64,000 nt of DNA, taken from positions 1 through 64,000 of the forward strand of contig JAJRXM010000006.1 in the NCBI GenBank assembly GCA_024276275.1. Direction: 5' to 3'. Below, in pieces: positions 7,811 through 17,521 of this stretch. Under the pieces are notes generated by a model. The model ran no database searches. It worked only from the letters and a program-made list of their open reading frames with translations, and was not told the DNA's origin. The translations under genes were made by a program, and so were the position numbers. Positions within the stretch are counted from its first letter, which is position 1. Each line of letters starts with the position of its first letter. This DNA comes from Candidatus Zixiibacteriota bacterium. Lineage in GTDB: Bacteria; Zixibacteria; MSB-5A5; GN15; FEB-12.

Positions 7811-10800
7811 TTTATCAGCACCATTTTTTTGGTTAAAGAGATATCGGTTGATTCAAGACGGTACAAATAAATTCCCGAGGCAAACTTGTCTCCATCAAAC
7901 TGAACTGTATGCAGTCCTGCCTCAAAAAGACCTTCGGCTAAACTTTGTACTTCCTGCCCAAGGATATTATAAACGGTCAATTTAATTTCATCTTTATTTG
8001 GCAGTTCAAAGGCGATTGTCGTAATCGGATTAAAAGGGTTCGGATAATTTTGGTTAAGACCAAACAATTTAGGAAGGTTGTTTATGTCATCACCTATATC
8101 AGTCGGTATACCTTTTGAATTATATTGATTAGAATTAAGATTATCCATTAAATACCGAGTTTTATTTTTCCCCTCTTTAAAAGATGCATCAAAATCCCAA
8201 ACTAAAACATCTGAATTGTCACTCATCAAAATCAGTTCAACAAGACCATCAGAATCGAGATCATCTACTAACGGAACAAATTGAGTTGAAAATACCTGAT
8301 TATATCTTGCAGGAGTTTCAGAGGGCCAGTTCGGTATCGGAGTAAGGTCATTACTTAAGATATGGACAATTTCCGGACCGGTACCGGGAAGTATGAAACC
8401 GGAACGAAAGATAATCTCCGGGAATTCATCTCCATAGAGATTTGCTGCTATAGGAATTCCTAATGTTCCAAAGACTGTATAAGCCGCACCAAATGGAGCG
8501 TTGATTTGCTGTTTATATGGAGTACCGTCTGAATTAAATATAAAGAGATGACCGATATCAAACCAGAAAGCAGTAAACATTATTTCGGGGTTACCGTCTA
8601 AATCCAAATCAGCTAAAGTCATTGCTGAAATTAGCCATCCCTCTATATCGTTAATCTGTATCGGCCACCCGGGATAGTCCTCGGTCATTTGAGTTTTGAC
8701 CCATAACGTCAGGTCTCCGGTTGTGTCTTTTCCGAGTGATATTATTTCGGAGCTGTTATTATTATCAAAATCGGCGATAGCGGTACTAAACACTTCCTGC
8801 TGTAAAATTATAACCGGATCAGTTTCAGAAAGAAGCGGCAGACCTGTTCTTCCGTTAAAAAGCCCAACGCCTGCATATGGTGGAGGTGCTGAATAAGAAG
8901 AAAGAACTTCGTAAAAGCCGTCATGGTTGAAATCTAAAGATGTAACAAACGGAGAGACCTTTCCCCCGTTGGAAACAAAATCGGATATCCGAGGATTAAG
9001 AACAGCGTAAAATCCTTCCAGAGAGTAAAAGTATGAATCACCGTTGAATTCATACGCTAAAATCTGACCGAGAGTATTGATAATAACAATAGCTGAATCT
9101 TCGGTTGCCCCCAGTTTGGTAATTGTTGGATTTGGGTAACCATGCCCTAATCGTATCATACCTGTTTCACAATACTGCGGCCAACCGTCAGCAATGGTTC
9201 CGTCGAATTTGACAACATAAATTCCTGTATCTGAAGTAATAATAATTTCATCGTTACCGTCGCGTGTAATATCATACACCGCAGGCATAGACCGAACATC
9301 TATACCCGGTAGAGCCGGGAATCCGTCAAGTATTTCGCCGTTTGCATTAAACCCGAAAAGACCGGCACCGGTAGGAATATAAATTTCTTTTAAATTATCA
9401 TGATTTAAGTCTGCTACAATTGGGCTTAAAGAACTTTTTGTACCTAAAGATTGTGGCCATCCATTTGCAAAAACAGAATTGATACGAAACGATACTGTAT
9501 CAACCAAAGTTTCTGCTTGATAATATCCGTGCAGAAACATTTTATAGTCTCCGGTATCAACACCGGAAATTTTCCAATTATAAATAAAAGAATCGTAAAA
9601 CTCTTTTGTATCGGTAAATATAGTCCCCTGACTTCCATTTTGTTTAAATGAAATTTTCAGGGAGTCAAAGTCCGGACCATAGGCAGCACCCGAGATAAGA
9701 ATATCAAAATTTACTATATCATTATTAGTAGGTGTAAAAAATTGTAGTTTTCTAACACGGGAGTAATAAAAATCTGTTTTTGTTTTGTTACCGAGAGCAT
9801 CAACAAGTTGTAAGAATATATGTCCGCTTGGGAATGTAGAATCAATTGTATAGAGTAAAGAATCAGACGGCAGCAATGTACCGCTCGCCAAAGGAAGCCA
9901 TGCACTGTCTTGTCCTACAGCATAAGATAAAACCCATAAATCGTTATATCCCCCTGACGGGATAATTTTAATAGGGATGTCACCTGTATATCTATCTTTC
10001 TGTTTTGGTGTTTCAAATGAAAGACCTTCAGGTGCTAATAATGAAAGAGAATTGTCAATATTTAACAATCCATGTCCTGAAAGAGTATCATAGCCAATCA
10101 GGTTATCCCCTTGACGAAGCGGATCAACCATATCTACAGCACCGCTTAGAAGTATCTCTTCAAGTTGATCAACCGATAGTTCCGGTTTCAGAGACCAAAT
10201 AAGAGCAGCTGCACCAGCCACGATAGGTGTTGCCATTGAGGTACCGTCAGCGAGGTAATAAAGGGAATCGTTCCCTATTATTCTTACGTTTGGTTCCGTC
10301 GGGGCATAGAGGTCTGTCTCGGCACCTCTGATAGATAGAATATCTTCACCGGGGGCAACAATATCAATATGTTCTCCGTAAGTTGTAAAGTATGTTAGAT
10401 AACCATCTGAATTACTTGCCGCAACGACAAAAGTAGAATCAAATGCAGCAGGGAAAAATCGTTCTGTTCCACCGGTATTCCCGGGAGCAATACAGACAAA
10501 AACATCATTAGCTCTGGCGTATGAGAGTGCATCTTTTAAAACAGCAGATTCAAACGGTGTTCCCCAACTGAGATAAATAATATCGGCACCGTTGTTGACC
10601 GCATAGATAATCCCTTCGGCAGCTACAGCAATTGTAAAGTTCGGAAATATCTTCAAAGGCATTATAAGAGAATTGGGGGCAACCCCGACAACACCGATAG
10701 AATCATTTTTAGCAGCAACAATACCGGCAAGATGAGAACCGTGCCCTACCATATCAGTCGGGTCGTTGTCACCTACCTGATTAAAAAATGTCAGATTGTC

Positions 10801-11484
10801 TCCTGAAATATCAAAACCAAGTGTATCATCTACATATCCGTTATGGTCATCATCAATACCGTTTAAAGGAATTTCATCTTGATTTATCCAAAACTGTCCC
10901 TGTAATTCAGGATGAGTAAGATCAACACCTGAATCAATAATTGCTACAACGATTTTTGTTTTATCGGCAGGTTTGTTTGTATAGTAATCTTGCAAGCCAA
11001 CATCAAAACCGGCAAAGCCTGATTTCATTACGAGTTTGTCATTAAAAGAACCTGGGTTTCTATGGATACCATAATACATCTGACCTGTGTTTTGTAAATA
11101 CCACTGATGCTTGAATAGAGAATCTTGGGGAAATTCGAACATTTCTAAATAATAATTAGGTTCTATATATGCTATATTCTGGTCACCTAAAATTGTAGCA
11201 ACATCGGAAATTGTCAGAGTTGTATCAGATGACGCAAAAAGAAAATATCTTTGAATTAGGTTTTCTTGAGATGAAAAATTTTGACTATTGCCCGAAAGAT
11301 GTTTGAGTTGAGTATTTGTTGTAGAGGCAGATAGACTGTATGCAATTTTATCAATCTGTGCTGATTTTTTGAATTTTATAATATACTGGCCAGGTACTTT
11401 TCCTTTTGCAGTTAAATCAGAATTTATTACAAAAGTCAATCCTAAGATAATTAATATATATAATAACCGCTTTTGAACCATCAT
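7807..11484 (-). CDS. Secreted subtilisin-like (S8) serine peptidase with FG-GAP-like region and T9SS tail
   Basis: The 1225-residue protein has a signal peptide (1-27) and an I9-type propeptide-like segment (GQYIIKFKKS). The S8 catalytic domain carries the triad: Asp in AIIDSGVDLTHP (about 183), His in GHGSHLAGIVA (about 250) and Ser in DGTSMATPIVAGAAAL (about 420). A beta-sandwich follows, then a long region of FG-GAP/VCBS-like repeats (PIVADLNHDNLKEIYIP, DFDNNNSSEIISLG, LADLDLDGNPEIMF) that should bind calcium. It ends in a T9SS type A domain (NYPNPFNPITTIAFEL, ASGIYLYRLES). It is the first gene of an operon with the propeller protein at 5678 and probably digests extracellular protein. Confidence 0.9.
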   Translation of the reverse strand: MMVQKRLLYILIILGLTFVINSDLTAKGKVPGQYIIKFKKSAQIDKIAYSLSASTTNTQLKHLSGNSQNFSSQENLIQRYFLFASSDTTLTISDVATILGDQNIAYIEPNYYLEMFEFPQDSLFKHQWYLQNTGQMYYGIHRNPGSFNDKLVMKSGFAGFDVGLQDYYTNKPADKTKIVVAIIDSGVDLTHPELQGQFWINQDEIPLNGIDDDHNGYVDDTLGFDISGDNLTFFNQVGDNDPTDMVGHGSHLAGIVAAKNDSIGVVGVAPNSLIMPLKIFPNFTIAVAAEGIIYAVNNGADIIYLSWGTPFESAVLKDALSYARANDVFVCIAPGNTGGTERFFPAAFDSTFVVAASNSDGYLTYFTTYGEHIDIVAPGEDILSIRGAETDLYAPTEPNVRIIGNDSLYYLADGTSMATPIVAGAAALIWSLKPELSVDQLEEILLSGAVDMVDPLRQGDNLIGYDTLSGHGLLNIDNSLSLLAPEGLSFETPKQKDRYTGDIPIKIIPSGGYNDLWVLSYAVGQDSAWLPLASGTLLPSDSLLYTIDSTFPSGHIFLQLVDALGNKTKTDFYYSRVRKLQFFTPTNNDIVNFDILISGAAYGPDFDSLKISFKQNGSQGTIFTDTKEFYDSFIYNWKISGVDTGDYKMFLHGYYQAETLVDTVSFRINSVFANGWPQSLGTKSSLSPIVADLNHDNLKEIYIPTGAGLFGFNANGEILDGFPALPGIDVRSMPAVYDITRDGNDEIIITSDTGIYVVKFDGTIADGWPQYCETGMIRLGHGYPNPTITKLGATEDSAIVIINTLGQILAYEFNGDSYFYSLEGFYAVLNPRISDFVSNGGKVSPFVTSLDFNHDGFYEVLSSYSAPPPYAGVGLFNGRTGLPLLSETDPVIILQQEVFSTAIADFDNNNSSEIISLGKDTTGDLTLWVKTQMTEDYPGWPIQINDIEGWLISAMTLADLDLDGNPEIMFTAFWFDIGHLFIFNSDGTPYKQQINAPFGAAYTVFGTLGIPIAANLYGDEFPEIIFRSGFILPGTGPEIVHILSNDLTPIPNWPSETPARYNQVFSTQFVPLVDDLDSDGLVELILMSDNSDVLVWDFDASFKEGKNKTRYLMDNLNSNQYNSKGIPTDIGDDINNLPKLFGLNQNYPNPFNPITTIAFELPNKDEIKLTVYNILGQEVQSLAEGLFEAGLHTVQFDGDKFASGIYLYRLESTDISLTKKMVLIK

Positions 11485-11668
11485 ATTCCCGCTATATCAG
11501 AGATATTAAACATTTCGGTCAAACACTTGTAGTATAAACGAATTGTGAGTTAATTCTGTTTAGCCTTATTATCTATAAGATACTATCAATCAAAAAGTTG
11601 TCAAGGAATAGGTTTTTTGAGCAGTTATTGCTGATTATAGAGAATTTTAATAGGAAATATATATTATA

Positions 11669-13222
11669 TCAGGCTTTTTTTAGAGCTTTTTTATCAACTT
11701 TACCGGCTTGGGTCTTGGGCAGGATATCTGCGAAATGTATATATCTAGGGACTTTATATTCAGGAAGAAGAGTTCTAATATACTTCTGAATCTCTTTTTC
11801 ATCTGCTTTTTCCCTCTCACGCAAAACAATAACAGCCTTAACCGCCTCACCAAAGATATCATCATTGACTCCGAACACAGCGACCTCGTGAATTTTACTA
11901 TTTGTAAGTAAAGTGTCTTCTACTTCTTTTGCTGAAATCCTGTTTCCACCTGATTTGATAATTTCTTTTTTTCTACCTACAATAAATAAATATCCGTCTT
12001 CATCTCGTTTTGCTAAATCACCGGTAAATAATTTACCGTTTTTTAAAACATCTTTTTCTTCATCGGGTTGATTCCAATAACCAAGCATTACAGAATCTCC
12101 CCCGACAACGATTTCACCGACTTCACCATCGGGTACTTCATTGCCGTCTTCACCCATCAGTTTAACTTCGACACCGCTTACTTCAACACCGATAGACCCT
12201 ACTTTATCCTGTATTTTATCCGGTGGCAACCAAGTTATTCGCGGAGATGCTTCAGTTTGTCCATACATTATGTATAATTCTTTATCCGGGAAGGCATCTG
12301 TAATTCTGTTTATAACAGAAGGAGCCATCGCTCCGCCGGCTTGCGTGAAATATCTTAAATACGGAAATTTGCGGTCGGTAAATGTCGACTTGTTTAACAA
12401 AATAAGAAAATTTGACGGAACACCTGAAAGCCCTGTGACTTTTTCATTCTCTAAAGTATCAAGAACAGTTTCAGCATACATAAACCGATTATCTATTACA
12501 AGAGTCCCACCCGATGCAATATGAGTCAGCATGAGAGAGTTTCCGTAAATATAGTAGAACGGTAAGATAACAAGGAGAGAATCTATTTCTGATAGTTTCA
12601 GATATGCAACTGTTCCGACCGTATTTGAAATAAGGTTCTTATGAGACAGCATGACACCCTTTGCTTCCCCGGTTGAACCGGAAGTATAAAAAATCGCGGC
12701 AAGTTCATGGGGAGCTTTATTTACATCATCACGGTTAGTTAAAGTAGTCTTGCTAATTGCTTCTGTTTTCTGAACAGTTCCTAAAATATTCCGAAAATCA
12801 CTATACGATATTGACGGGGATTTCAGTTTAAAATCTTTTTCTGAAATTATATGAGTTATAGGATGGTTCATATCATACAATTTTTTAAATGTACGTTGGA
12901 ATTTAAAATGAGCAAAAAGAACTGCTATATCGGAATCTTGTAGAATAGTCACCAGTTTTTCAGGGTGTAGCGAAGTGTCCAAAGGAACTATAGTATATCC
13001 TGCTTTTGAGATAGCAAAATAAGCTGTAATATAATCTATGGAATTTTCCAGAAAAATTCCTATACGAGAATCTTTCGGTAGTTGTAGAGTTAAAATATAA
13101 TCGGATAAAGTAGATACATTGTCATATAATTCTTGATATGTTATTTTGTTATCATAATAAATAACCGCTCTATTTGCAGGAAACAGAGCGGTTGTTTTTT
13201 CTAAAATTTGAAAGAGATTCAT
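11669..13222 (-). CDS. AMP-forming acyl-CoA/acyl-ACP ligase (ANL superfamily)
   Basis: The 517 residues carry all core motifs of adenylate-forming enzymes: FYTSGSTGEAKGV (phosphate loop, about 182-194), MYGQTEASPR, the hinge region FTGDLAKRDEDGYLFIVGRKKEIIKSGG, and a terminal catalytic Lys in PKTQAGKVDKKAL. It activates a carboxylic acid with ATP and passes it to a thiol. The gene directly upstream (13238) is a free carrier protein, so acyl-ACP rather than acyl-CoA is the likely product (inference). It is last in the three-gene run with the NadE-like and ACP genes; 15 bases separate it from the ACP. The acid substrate cannot be read from sequence. Confidence 0.9.
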   Translation of the reverse strand: MNLFQILEKTTALFPANRAVIYYDNKITYQELYDNVSTLSDYILTLQLPKDSRIGIFLENSIDYITAYFAISKAGYTIVPLDTSLHPEKLVTILQDSDIAVLFAHFKFQRTFKKLYDMNHPITHIISEKDFKLKSPSISYSDFRNILGTVQKTEAISKTTLTNRDDVNKAPHELAAIFYTSGSTGEAKGVMLSHKNLISNTVGTVAYLKLSEIDSLLVILPFYYIYGNSLMLTHIASGGTLVIDNRFMYAETVLDTLENEKVTGLSGVPSNFLILLNKSTFTDRKFPYLRYFTQAGGAMAPSVINRITDAFPDKELYIMYGQTEASPRITWLPPDKIQDKVGSIGVEVSGVEVKLMGEDGNEVPDGEVGEIVVGGDSVMLGYWNQPDEEKDVLKNGKLFTGDLAKRDEDGYLFIVGRKKEIIKSGGNRISAKEVEDTLLTNSKIHEVAVFGVNDDIFGEAVKAVIVLREREKADEKEIQKYIRTLLPEYKVPRYIHFADILPKTQAGKVDKKALKKA

Positions 13223-13237
13223 TGTATCAATACAAGA

Positions 13238-13495
13238 TTATCCGTTTACTTTTTTGCTGATAAATGTGACTAAGTTATCAACCGAATCTAAATTCACCGG
13301 AGTCATTTCTTCATTTTCTATAGAAAAGTTAAATTTCTCTTCTATAAAACCGGTTACTTCTAAAATCCCTGTCGAGTCAACAATTCCAGTCTGCATAAAT
13401 GAATCGGTGTCAGTAAAACTATCGGCACCTTCACCAAACAAAAACGTATCTACTATAAATTCTCTGATTTCTTTTTTTAGTGTATCTTTGTCCAT
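13238..13495 (-). CDS. Acyl carrier protein
   Basis: An 85-residue four-helix carrier protein. The phosphopantetheine site is the Ser in GIVDSTGILE (about 41), where most ACPs have DSL, so this is not the housekeeping fatty-acid AcpP. The FIEEKFNFSIENEEMTP stretch matches helix 2-3 of dedicated carrier proteins found with stand-alone ligases. The start ATG follows AGGAATTTAGA. It sits between a NadE-like gene (9 bases upstream) and an acyl-AMP ligase, and is probably loaded by that ligase. Confidence 0.88.
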   Translation of the reverse strand: MDKDTLKKEIREFIVDTFLFGEGADSFTDTDSFMQTGIVDSTGILEVTGFIEEKFNFSIENEEMTPVNLDSVDNLVTFISKKVNG

Positions 13496-13504
13496 TCTAA
13501 ATTC

Positions 13505-14473
13505 CTATCCCTTGATTTCCAAAGGCTCCATGCGTAAATATTCAGTTGCTGTAATTTTTCTTTGAATGTTATAAAATGCTCTTTCAACCTGTTCAACAGT
13601 AAGGTCAAGAACTTCTGCCGCTTTTTCTTTTGGCACATTGTTTTCCATGGCATGCCATAACATATCCATGCGGTAGAAATCAAGCCCATAGAAAAATTCT
13701 TCTTGTGTTACTTCTGAGCTATATGTATCGGTTGTCGGAATACGATCTACGATTTCTTTCGGCACTCCGAGATACCTTGCAAGTTGGAAAACTTGAATTT
13801 TATACAAATGAGCTATAGGTTTTAAATCGGTACCGCCGTCGCCGTATTTCACAAAGAATCCTTGCATGTGTTCATCTTTGTTTCCCGTTCCCATGACTGC
13901 CCAATTTCTTTTTTCAGCATGGTAATAGAGTGTTGTCATTCTCAAACGTTGTTTATAGTTTGTGGCAGCTACAATTTGCAAATATGGTTTTAACGGTAGG
14001 CGTTCTTCTCTAATTTCACCTGTATCTGTTTCTACAACTACAGTAAAGAAATTAAATGTTTCTTTTTCTAAGAGATTTGTCGGAGTTATAATTTTTGATT
14101 TCCAGGTTGGTTGATAATCAGGGAAAACTTGTTTGATTGCTTCATCACGTTTATTATAGACCCCTAAACCCTCACAACCGTCATAGATTGATTCAAGAGT
14201 TGTATCAAAACCAAAATGCTCTGCTAAAACTTCTGCCAAAGATTTGCTTTCATCGGCTGAATCTTTTTCAGGCATCATAACACCAAAAACTCTTTTTGGT
14301 CCGAGAGCTTTAACGCAGAGAGCGGCGACTACCGATGAGTCGATTCCTCCGGAAATACCGACAACTGCACCAGTTTTGTGCATGTCATTTTTTAACTGAG
14401 AACGGATTTGTGTACAAATAGTATCACAAACTTTTTCCGCATCAATATTTAAAACATCTTTATGAAATTCCAA
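13505..14473 (-). CDS. nadE: NAD synthetase family protein (NadE-like), probably linked to the carrier-protein pathway
   Basis: The 322-residue N-type ATP pyrophosphatase has a PP-loop GISGGIDSSVVAAL near residue 40 and the NAD-synthetase signatures GTGNKDE and YGDGGTDLKPIAHLYK. There is no glutaminase domain, so it would use free ammonia. The IPTTDTYSSEVTQEEFFYG segment replaces the usual PTADL...QTDE motif and is typical of NadE homologues in carrier-protein gene clusters. Start: a TTG behind AAAGGG with 8 bases between; no ATG is available upstream in frame. It leads the operon with the ACP and acyl ligase. It may supply NAD or amidate a carrier-bound acid; sequence alone does not decide. 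Confidence 0.82.
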   Translation of the reverse strand: MEFHKDVLNIDAEKVCDTICTQIRSQLKNDMHKTGAVVGISGGIDSSVVAALCVKALGPKRVFGVMMPEKDSADESKSLAEVLAEHFGFDTTLESIYDGCEGLGVYNKRDEAIKQVFPDYQPTWKSKIITPTNLLEKETFNFFTVVVETDTGEIREERLPLKPYLQIVAATNYKQRLRMTTLYYHAEKRNWAVMGTGNKDEHMQGFFVKYGDGGTDLKPIAHLYKIQVFQLARYLGVPKEIVDRIPTTDTYSSEVTQEEFFYGLDFYRMDMLWHAMENNVPKEKAAEVLDLTVEQVERAFYNIQRKITATEYLRMEPLEIKG

Positions 14474-14583
14474 AATATATGCCCTTTGTTCCGTGTCGTT
14501 AGAATTTGTTTTTATTCTTTATATAAAACATACTATATACAACTAGTATCGGTCATTATAAATGTTTCTTGATTTGAGAACAA

Positions 14584-15393
14584 TTAAAAAATCAACTCAT
14601 TTGCAAGAGGAGAATATGCTACAAACAGCTTGATTTTTCTATTCTCTCCGGTGCCGGAAAAGCCTTTTATCTTCAGTAAGGCATTTTTATTATCTGCTGT
14701 TTTCAGCTGTATCCAGTCATTTTTAACAACCTGCAATTTATCTTCTGAAGCTGTTTTTGTATACTTTTTTATTCTCTTTCTCAAGTCATTAAATTCACCT
14801 TTAAAAGCTAATTTCACCAGTTTATTGACTCTTAAAAAACCGTCTAATTTATGAGGAGAGGCAATATAATCAACACCGTTTTTTGAATAGAAATACAGGT
14901 CATTTGCCACATTATCGGCTCTGACATAACTATTTTTATCAAAAGAATAACCGTCTTTTTCAGATTTATATCTTATAGATAGTTCGATATTTTCTCTTGG
15001 GCCACAGACCGCCACAACTTCATCTGACCTCTTTGATTCAGTTTGACCGGGGTTTACAATCGCAACAGAGACATAATATTTTTTACCGTTTTCAAGATGA
15101 TCAGCTTGGTAATTTTCGATACCGTCTTCAGGATTTGTATCACCGTCAAACGGTGTTTGATTAAACGGTTTATCATCAGAATTTTGGTTTTCAGAAATAT
15201 AGATATTGTATCCTGCAATAGTTTTTTCACAGCCGTTCACCCAACTAACATTCATCATCTTGTCATTGACTTCAACACGAACATTTGATACAGCACAATC
15301 TACTTGTTCGACTACATTTGGTTTAGGTGGCGGACAACCAAATAAGAGAAGTCCTGATAAGATAGAGCTTATGGCTAGTAATTTTTTATTCAT
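14584..15393 (-). CDS. Lipoprotein with fibronectin type III-like domain, function unknown
   Basis: An N-terminal lipobox LLLFGC with Cys20 is followed by proline-rich PPPKP, so the mature protein is lipid-anchored. Residues about 32-130 form one FN3-like domain (VRVEVNDKMMNVSWVNGCEKTIAGYNIYIS...GKKYYVSVAIVN). The C-terminal half (about 135-269) is lysine-rich with short beta strands and no recognised motif. It is last in a run with the MBL-fold and M24 peptidase genes; the M24 stop lies 7 bases upstream of its ATG. Its role is unknown. Confidence 0.75.
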   Translation of the reverse strand: MNKKLLAISSILSGLLLFGCPPPKPNVVEQVDCAVSNVRVEVNDKMMNVSWVNGCEKTIAGYNIYISENQNSDDKPFNQTPFDGDTNPEDGIENYQADHLENGKKYYVSVAIVNPGQTESKRSDEVVAVCGPRENIELSIRYKSEKDGYSFDKNSYVRADNVANDLYFYSKNGVDYIASPHKLDGFLRVNKLVKLAFKGEFNDLRKRIKKYTKTASEDKLQVVKNDWIQLKTADNKNALLKIKGFSGTGENRKIKLFVAYSPLANELIF

Positions 15394-15400
15394 AAAACGA

Positions 15401-16558
15401 TTAACTCCGTTTGTCTGGGGCAGAGAAACTCTCCGCCGTTTTTGTTATGACAATATCTTCCTCAAGTCCGACACAACCGATACCCGGAAGTAAAATTTCT
15501 AATTCAAGTGTAAATACATTGTTTTCTTCTAAAGGAATAGAAGTTGACTGACCGTACCTTTCCCATTTAGGTCCGATAAGTGCCGCTCCATCATGAACAT
15601 CTCTTCCCAGTTGATGCCCTAAGGCATGTTCATAAGCATTATATCCGTTATCAGCTAAAATTTTTCTGGCTTCGGCATCAATTTCAAAGCCTTTTACACC
15701 CGGTTTACATATTTTTGAAGTCGTTGTAATAATATCGACAACTGTTTGAAATGCATCTAAAAGCTCAGGTGGTGCTTCGTTTTCATTCGGTCGTTTAAAA
15801 TATGCTAATCGTTGAATATCAGAGCAGAACTCTTTATACTTTATACCAAAATCAACATGTAAAAGATCCCCACCGGTTAAAGTAGCTTTGGTAGGTAGAG
15901 AATGTCCGGGCTTTGTCTTATCACCTGCATTTACAATAGTTGGGAAAGATAGTTTATTTTTCCCTGATAAAATATAATAATTAATAACTGCCGCAACCTG
16001 CTCCTCAGACATACCGTTTCTAATATCCTCAACTGTCTTCTTCCAGACATCGTCTGCTAATTCAGCAGCTATTCTAAGGTTTTCTATCTCCAGAGGTAGT
16101 TTTCTGCTTCTTAGTTTTGCAAGAAGATTATCAGAAGAAACTAACCTTTCTACGAACGGTGTGTTTGACAGATATTTTTGTAATAACAAATACATGCCGT
16201 GTGATAAACCGTCAGCAGCAACATTGTCGGTTGAGTAATTGATAGCTATTTTTTTTGGGTTTAATTTTTTTAGGATTTTTTGAATTTCCTCAGATGCATC
16301 GGCTGTATACGATTTCACTTCTGAAAAACAGCCCGACCTTATAAACTTTTCCTGATCACAATTACCGACTAAAGCAATTGCATCTTTTTGTCTGGTGTAG
16401 ATGAAAAATGACTGCCAGGTAACATCATGTCCGACAACTAAAGGCATCGACGGGTCAGGTGCCATAGTGCTTTCACGGACAAAGATAATCCAGCAATCAA
16501 GAGTCAGCTCATCCAGAATCTGAAATGTCTGAGCAATTTTGTCTTTTAACAGGTTCAT
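15401..16558 (-). CDS. M24 family metallopeptidase (Xaa-Pro aminopeptidase/dipeptidase-like)
   Basis: This enzyme removes or cleaves residues next to proline using two metal ions. From the ATG at 16558 it has 385 residues: an N-terminal creatinase-like domain (about 1-160) and a C-terminal pita-bread domain. Metal ligands are visible: Asp in LLHVDFGIK, Asp in FCSDIQRLAY, His in HALGHQLGRDVHDG, Glu in FTLELEILLPG and Glu in GLEEDIVIT. The frame is open further upstream to 16654, but that part overlaps the MBL-fold gene and reads as unrelated basic residues, so the later ATG is preferred. No signal peptide, so it is probably cytoplasmic. Confidence 0.87.
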   Translation of the reverse strand: MNLLKDKIAQTFQILDELTLDCWIIFVRESTMAPDPSMPLVVGHDVTWQSFFIYTRQKDAIALVGNCDQEKFIRSGCFSEVKSYTADASEEIQKILKKLNPKKIAINYSTDNVAADGLSHGMYLLLQKYLSNTPFVERLVSSDNLLAKLRSRKLPLEIENLRIAAELADDVWKKTVEDIRNGMSEEQVAAVINYYILSGKNKLSFPTIVNAGDKTKPGHSLPTKATLTGGDLLHVDFGIKYKEFCSDIQRLAYFKRPNENEAPPELLDAFQTVVDIITTTSKICKPGVKGFEIDAEARKILADNGYNAYEHALGHQLGRDVHDGAALIGPKWERYGQSTSIPLEENNVFTLELEILLPGIGCVGLEEDIVITKTAESFSAPDKRS

Positions 16559-16622
16559 AAGAAGTGATAATACTTTAAAAAAGATGCTGAAACAAGGTCT
16601 TTTTCTGTCTCTGTTGTACCTC

Positions 16623-17396
16623 TCACAACGGTATTTCCATCCCATCCATAGCAACGATTAAATTCTGAAGCCCTAATTGATTTGCTCTTTCTACATATTG
16701 ACGGATTTCATCATTTTTGCCTAAATGTGTAGCTATTATTTGATTGATACTTTTCCCCTGAGCAGCTGCATGTACATCTTCGATTTTGATATGAGTTGTT
16801 TCTATTATAAGATAGTCTAAATTATGTAAATAATTATCTATAGGTGTTATTGTAGCAAGGTCGGATGAATATAATAATGTTTTCTGACCTGTATTTATAA
16901 GAAAAGAGAAAGACTGCATTTTATTAGGTAAATCAAGTTTTTCAATCAACTCTTTATAGCCAGATAGATGATCGGTAAGAATAGCTTTTATCTCAAAACC
17001 TTCATTATTCAAAACAAAATTATTAGTAATCGGATGAAAATTCAACTTAAACGGCAACTTCTCTTCCATTAAATAAACAGCCTGTAAGTAATTTCGAAAG
17101 GGAGAAATAAACTCTTCGGGTAGGTATAAATCGAGCGGTTTTGTACGTTTATGAAGATAAATGAGTTGTAAAAATAGCGTTAATTCACATACATGGTCTG
17201 AATGAGTATGACTTATACAAATCCTGTCGATTTCCAGGGGGTTAAATCCTCTTTTGAGAAAAGACTGGGTAACACCACCTCCGCAATCAATCAGAGTTAA
17301 GCTGTCCCCTGTTTTGAGCAAATAGCCTGAGGTTGCTTTATCGGCAACAGGTAATCCCCCTGAGGATGTTCCTAAGATATAAAATGAGTTTGCCAA
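16623..17396 (-). CDS. Metallo-beta-lactamase fold hydrolase, RNase Z-like
   Basis: The 257 residues begin with the FYILGTSSGG strand typical of RNase Z/phosphodiesterase-type MBL proteins. They carry the metal motif SHTHSDHVCEL (about residues 61-71), a later DHLSGYK, the Asp of LLYSSDLA, and the terminal His in ATHLGK. It lacks the long exosite arm of true RNase Z, so a phosphodiesterase or general hydrolase role is equally possible. It is first in the run with the M24 peptidase and lipoprotein, and divergent from the hemerythrin gene at 17522 with about 125 bases between. Confidence 0.82.
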   Translation of the reverse strand: MANSFYILGTSSGGLPVADKATSGYLLKTGDSLTLIDCGGGVTQSFLKRGFNPLEIDRICISHTHSDHVCELTLFLQLIYLHKRTKPLDLYLPEEFISPFRNYLQAVYLMEEKLPFKLNFHPITNNFVLNNEGFEIKAILTDHLSGYKELIEKLDLPNKMQSFSFLINTGQKTLLYSSDLATITPIDNYLHNLDYLIIETTHIKIEDVHAAAQGKSINQIIATHLGKNDEIRQYVERANQLGLQNLIVAMDGMEIPL

Positions 17397-17521
17397 TTTA
17401 TAAATCCTTACGTGTTTCTATTTTCATTATCTTATTATTCACATTTTTCTCTATAAATCTACTTAAAAATTTGCCGATAATTAATATAAATGCTGGATAG
17501 TAATATAGTTAAAGGGAACAA

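Noticed and set aside
12141-12524. 127-codon open frame on the plus strand
   Set aside because: It lies wholly antisense to the acyl-AMP ligase gene, which shows all expected motifs. The antisense frame has no ribosome-binding site and no protein-like pattern.
16559-16654. Longer N terminus for the M24 peptidase
   Set aside because: It overlaps the MBL-fold gene and encodes basic, non-conserved residues; the ATG at 16558 fits the family start.
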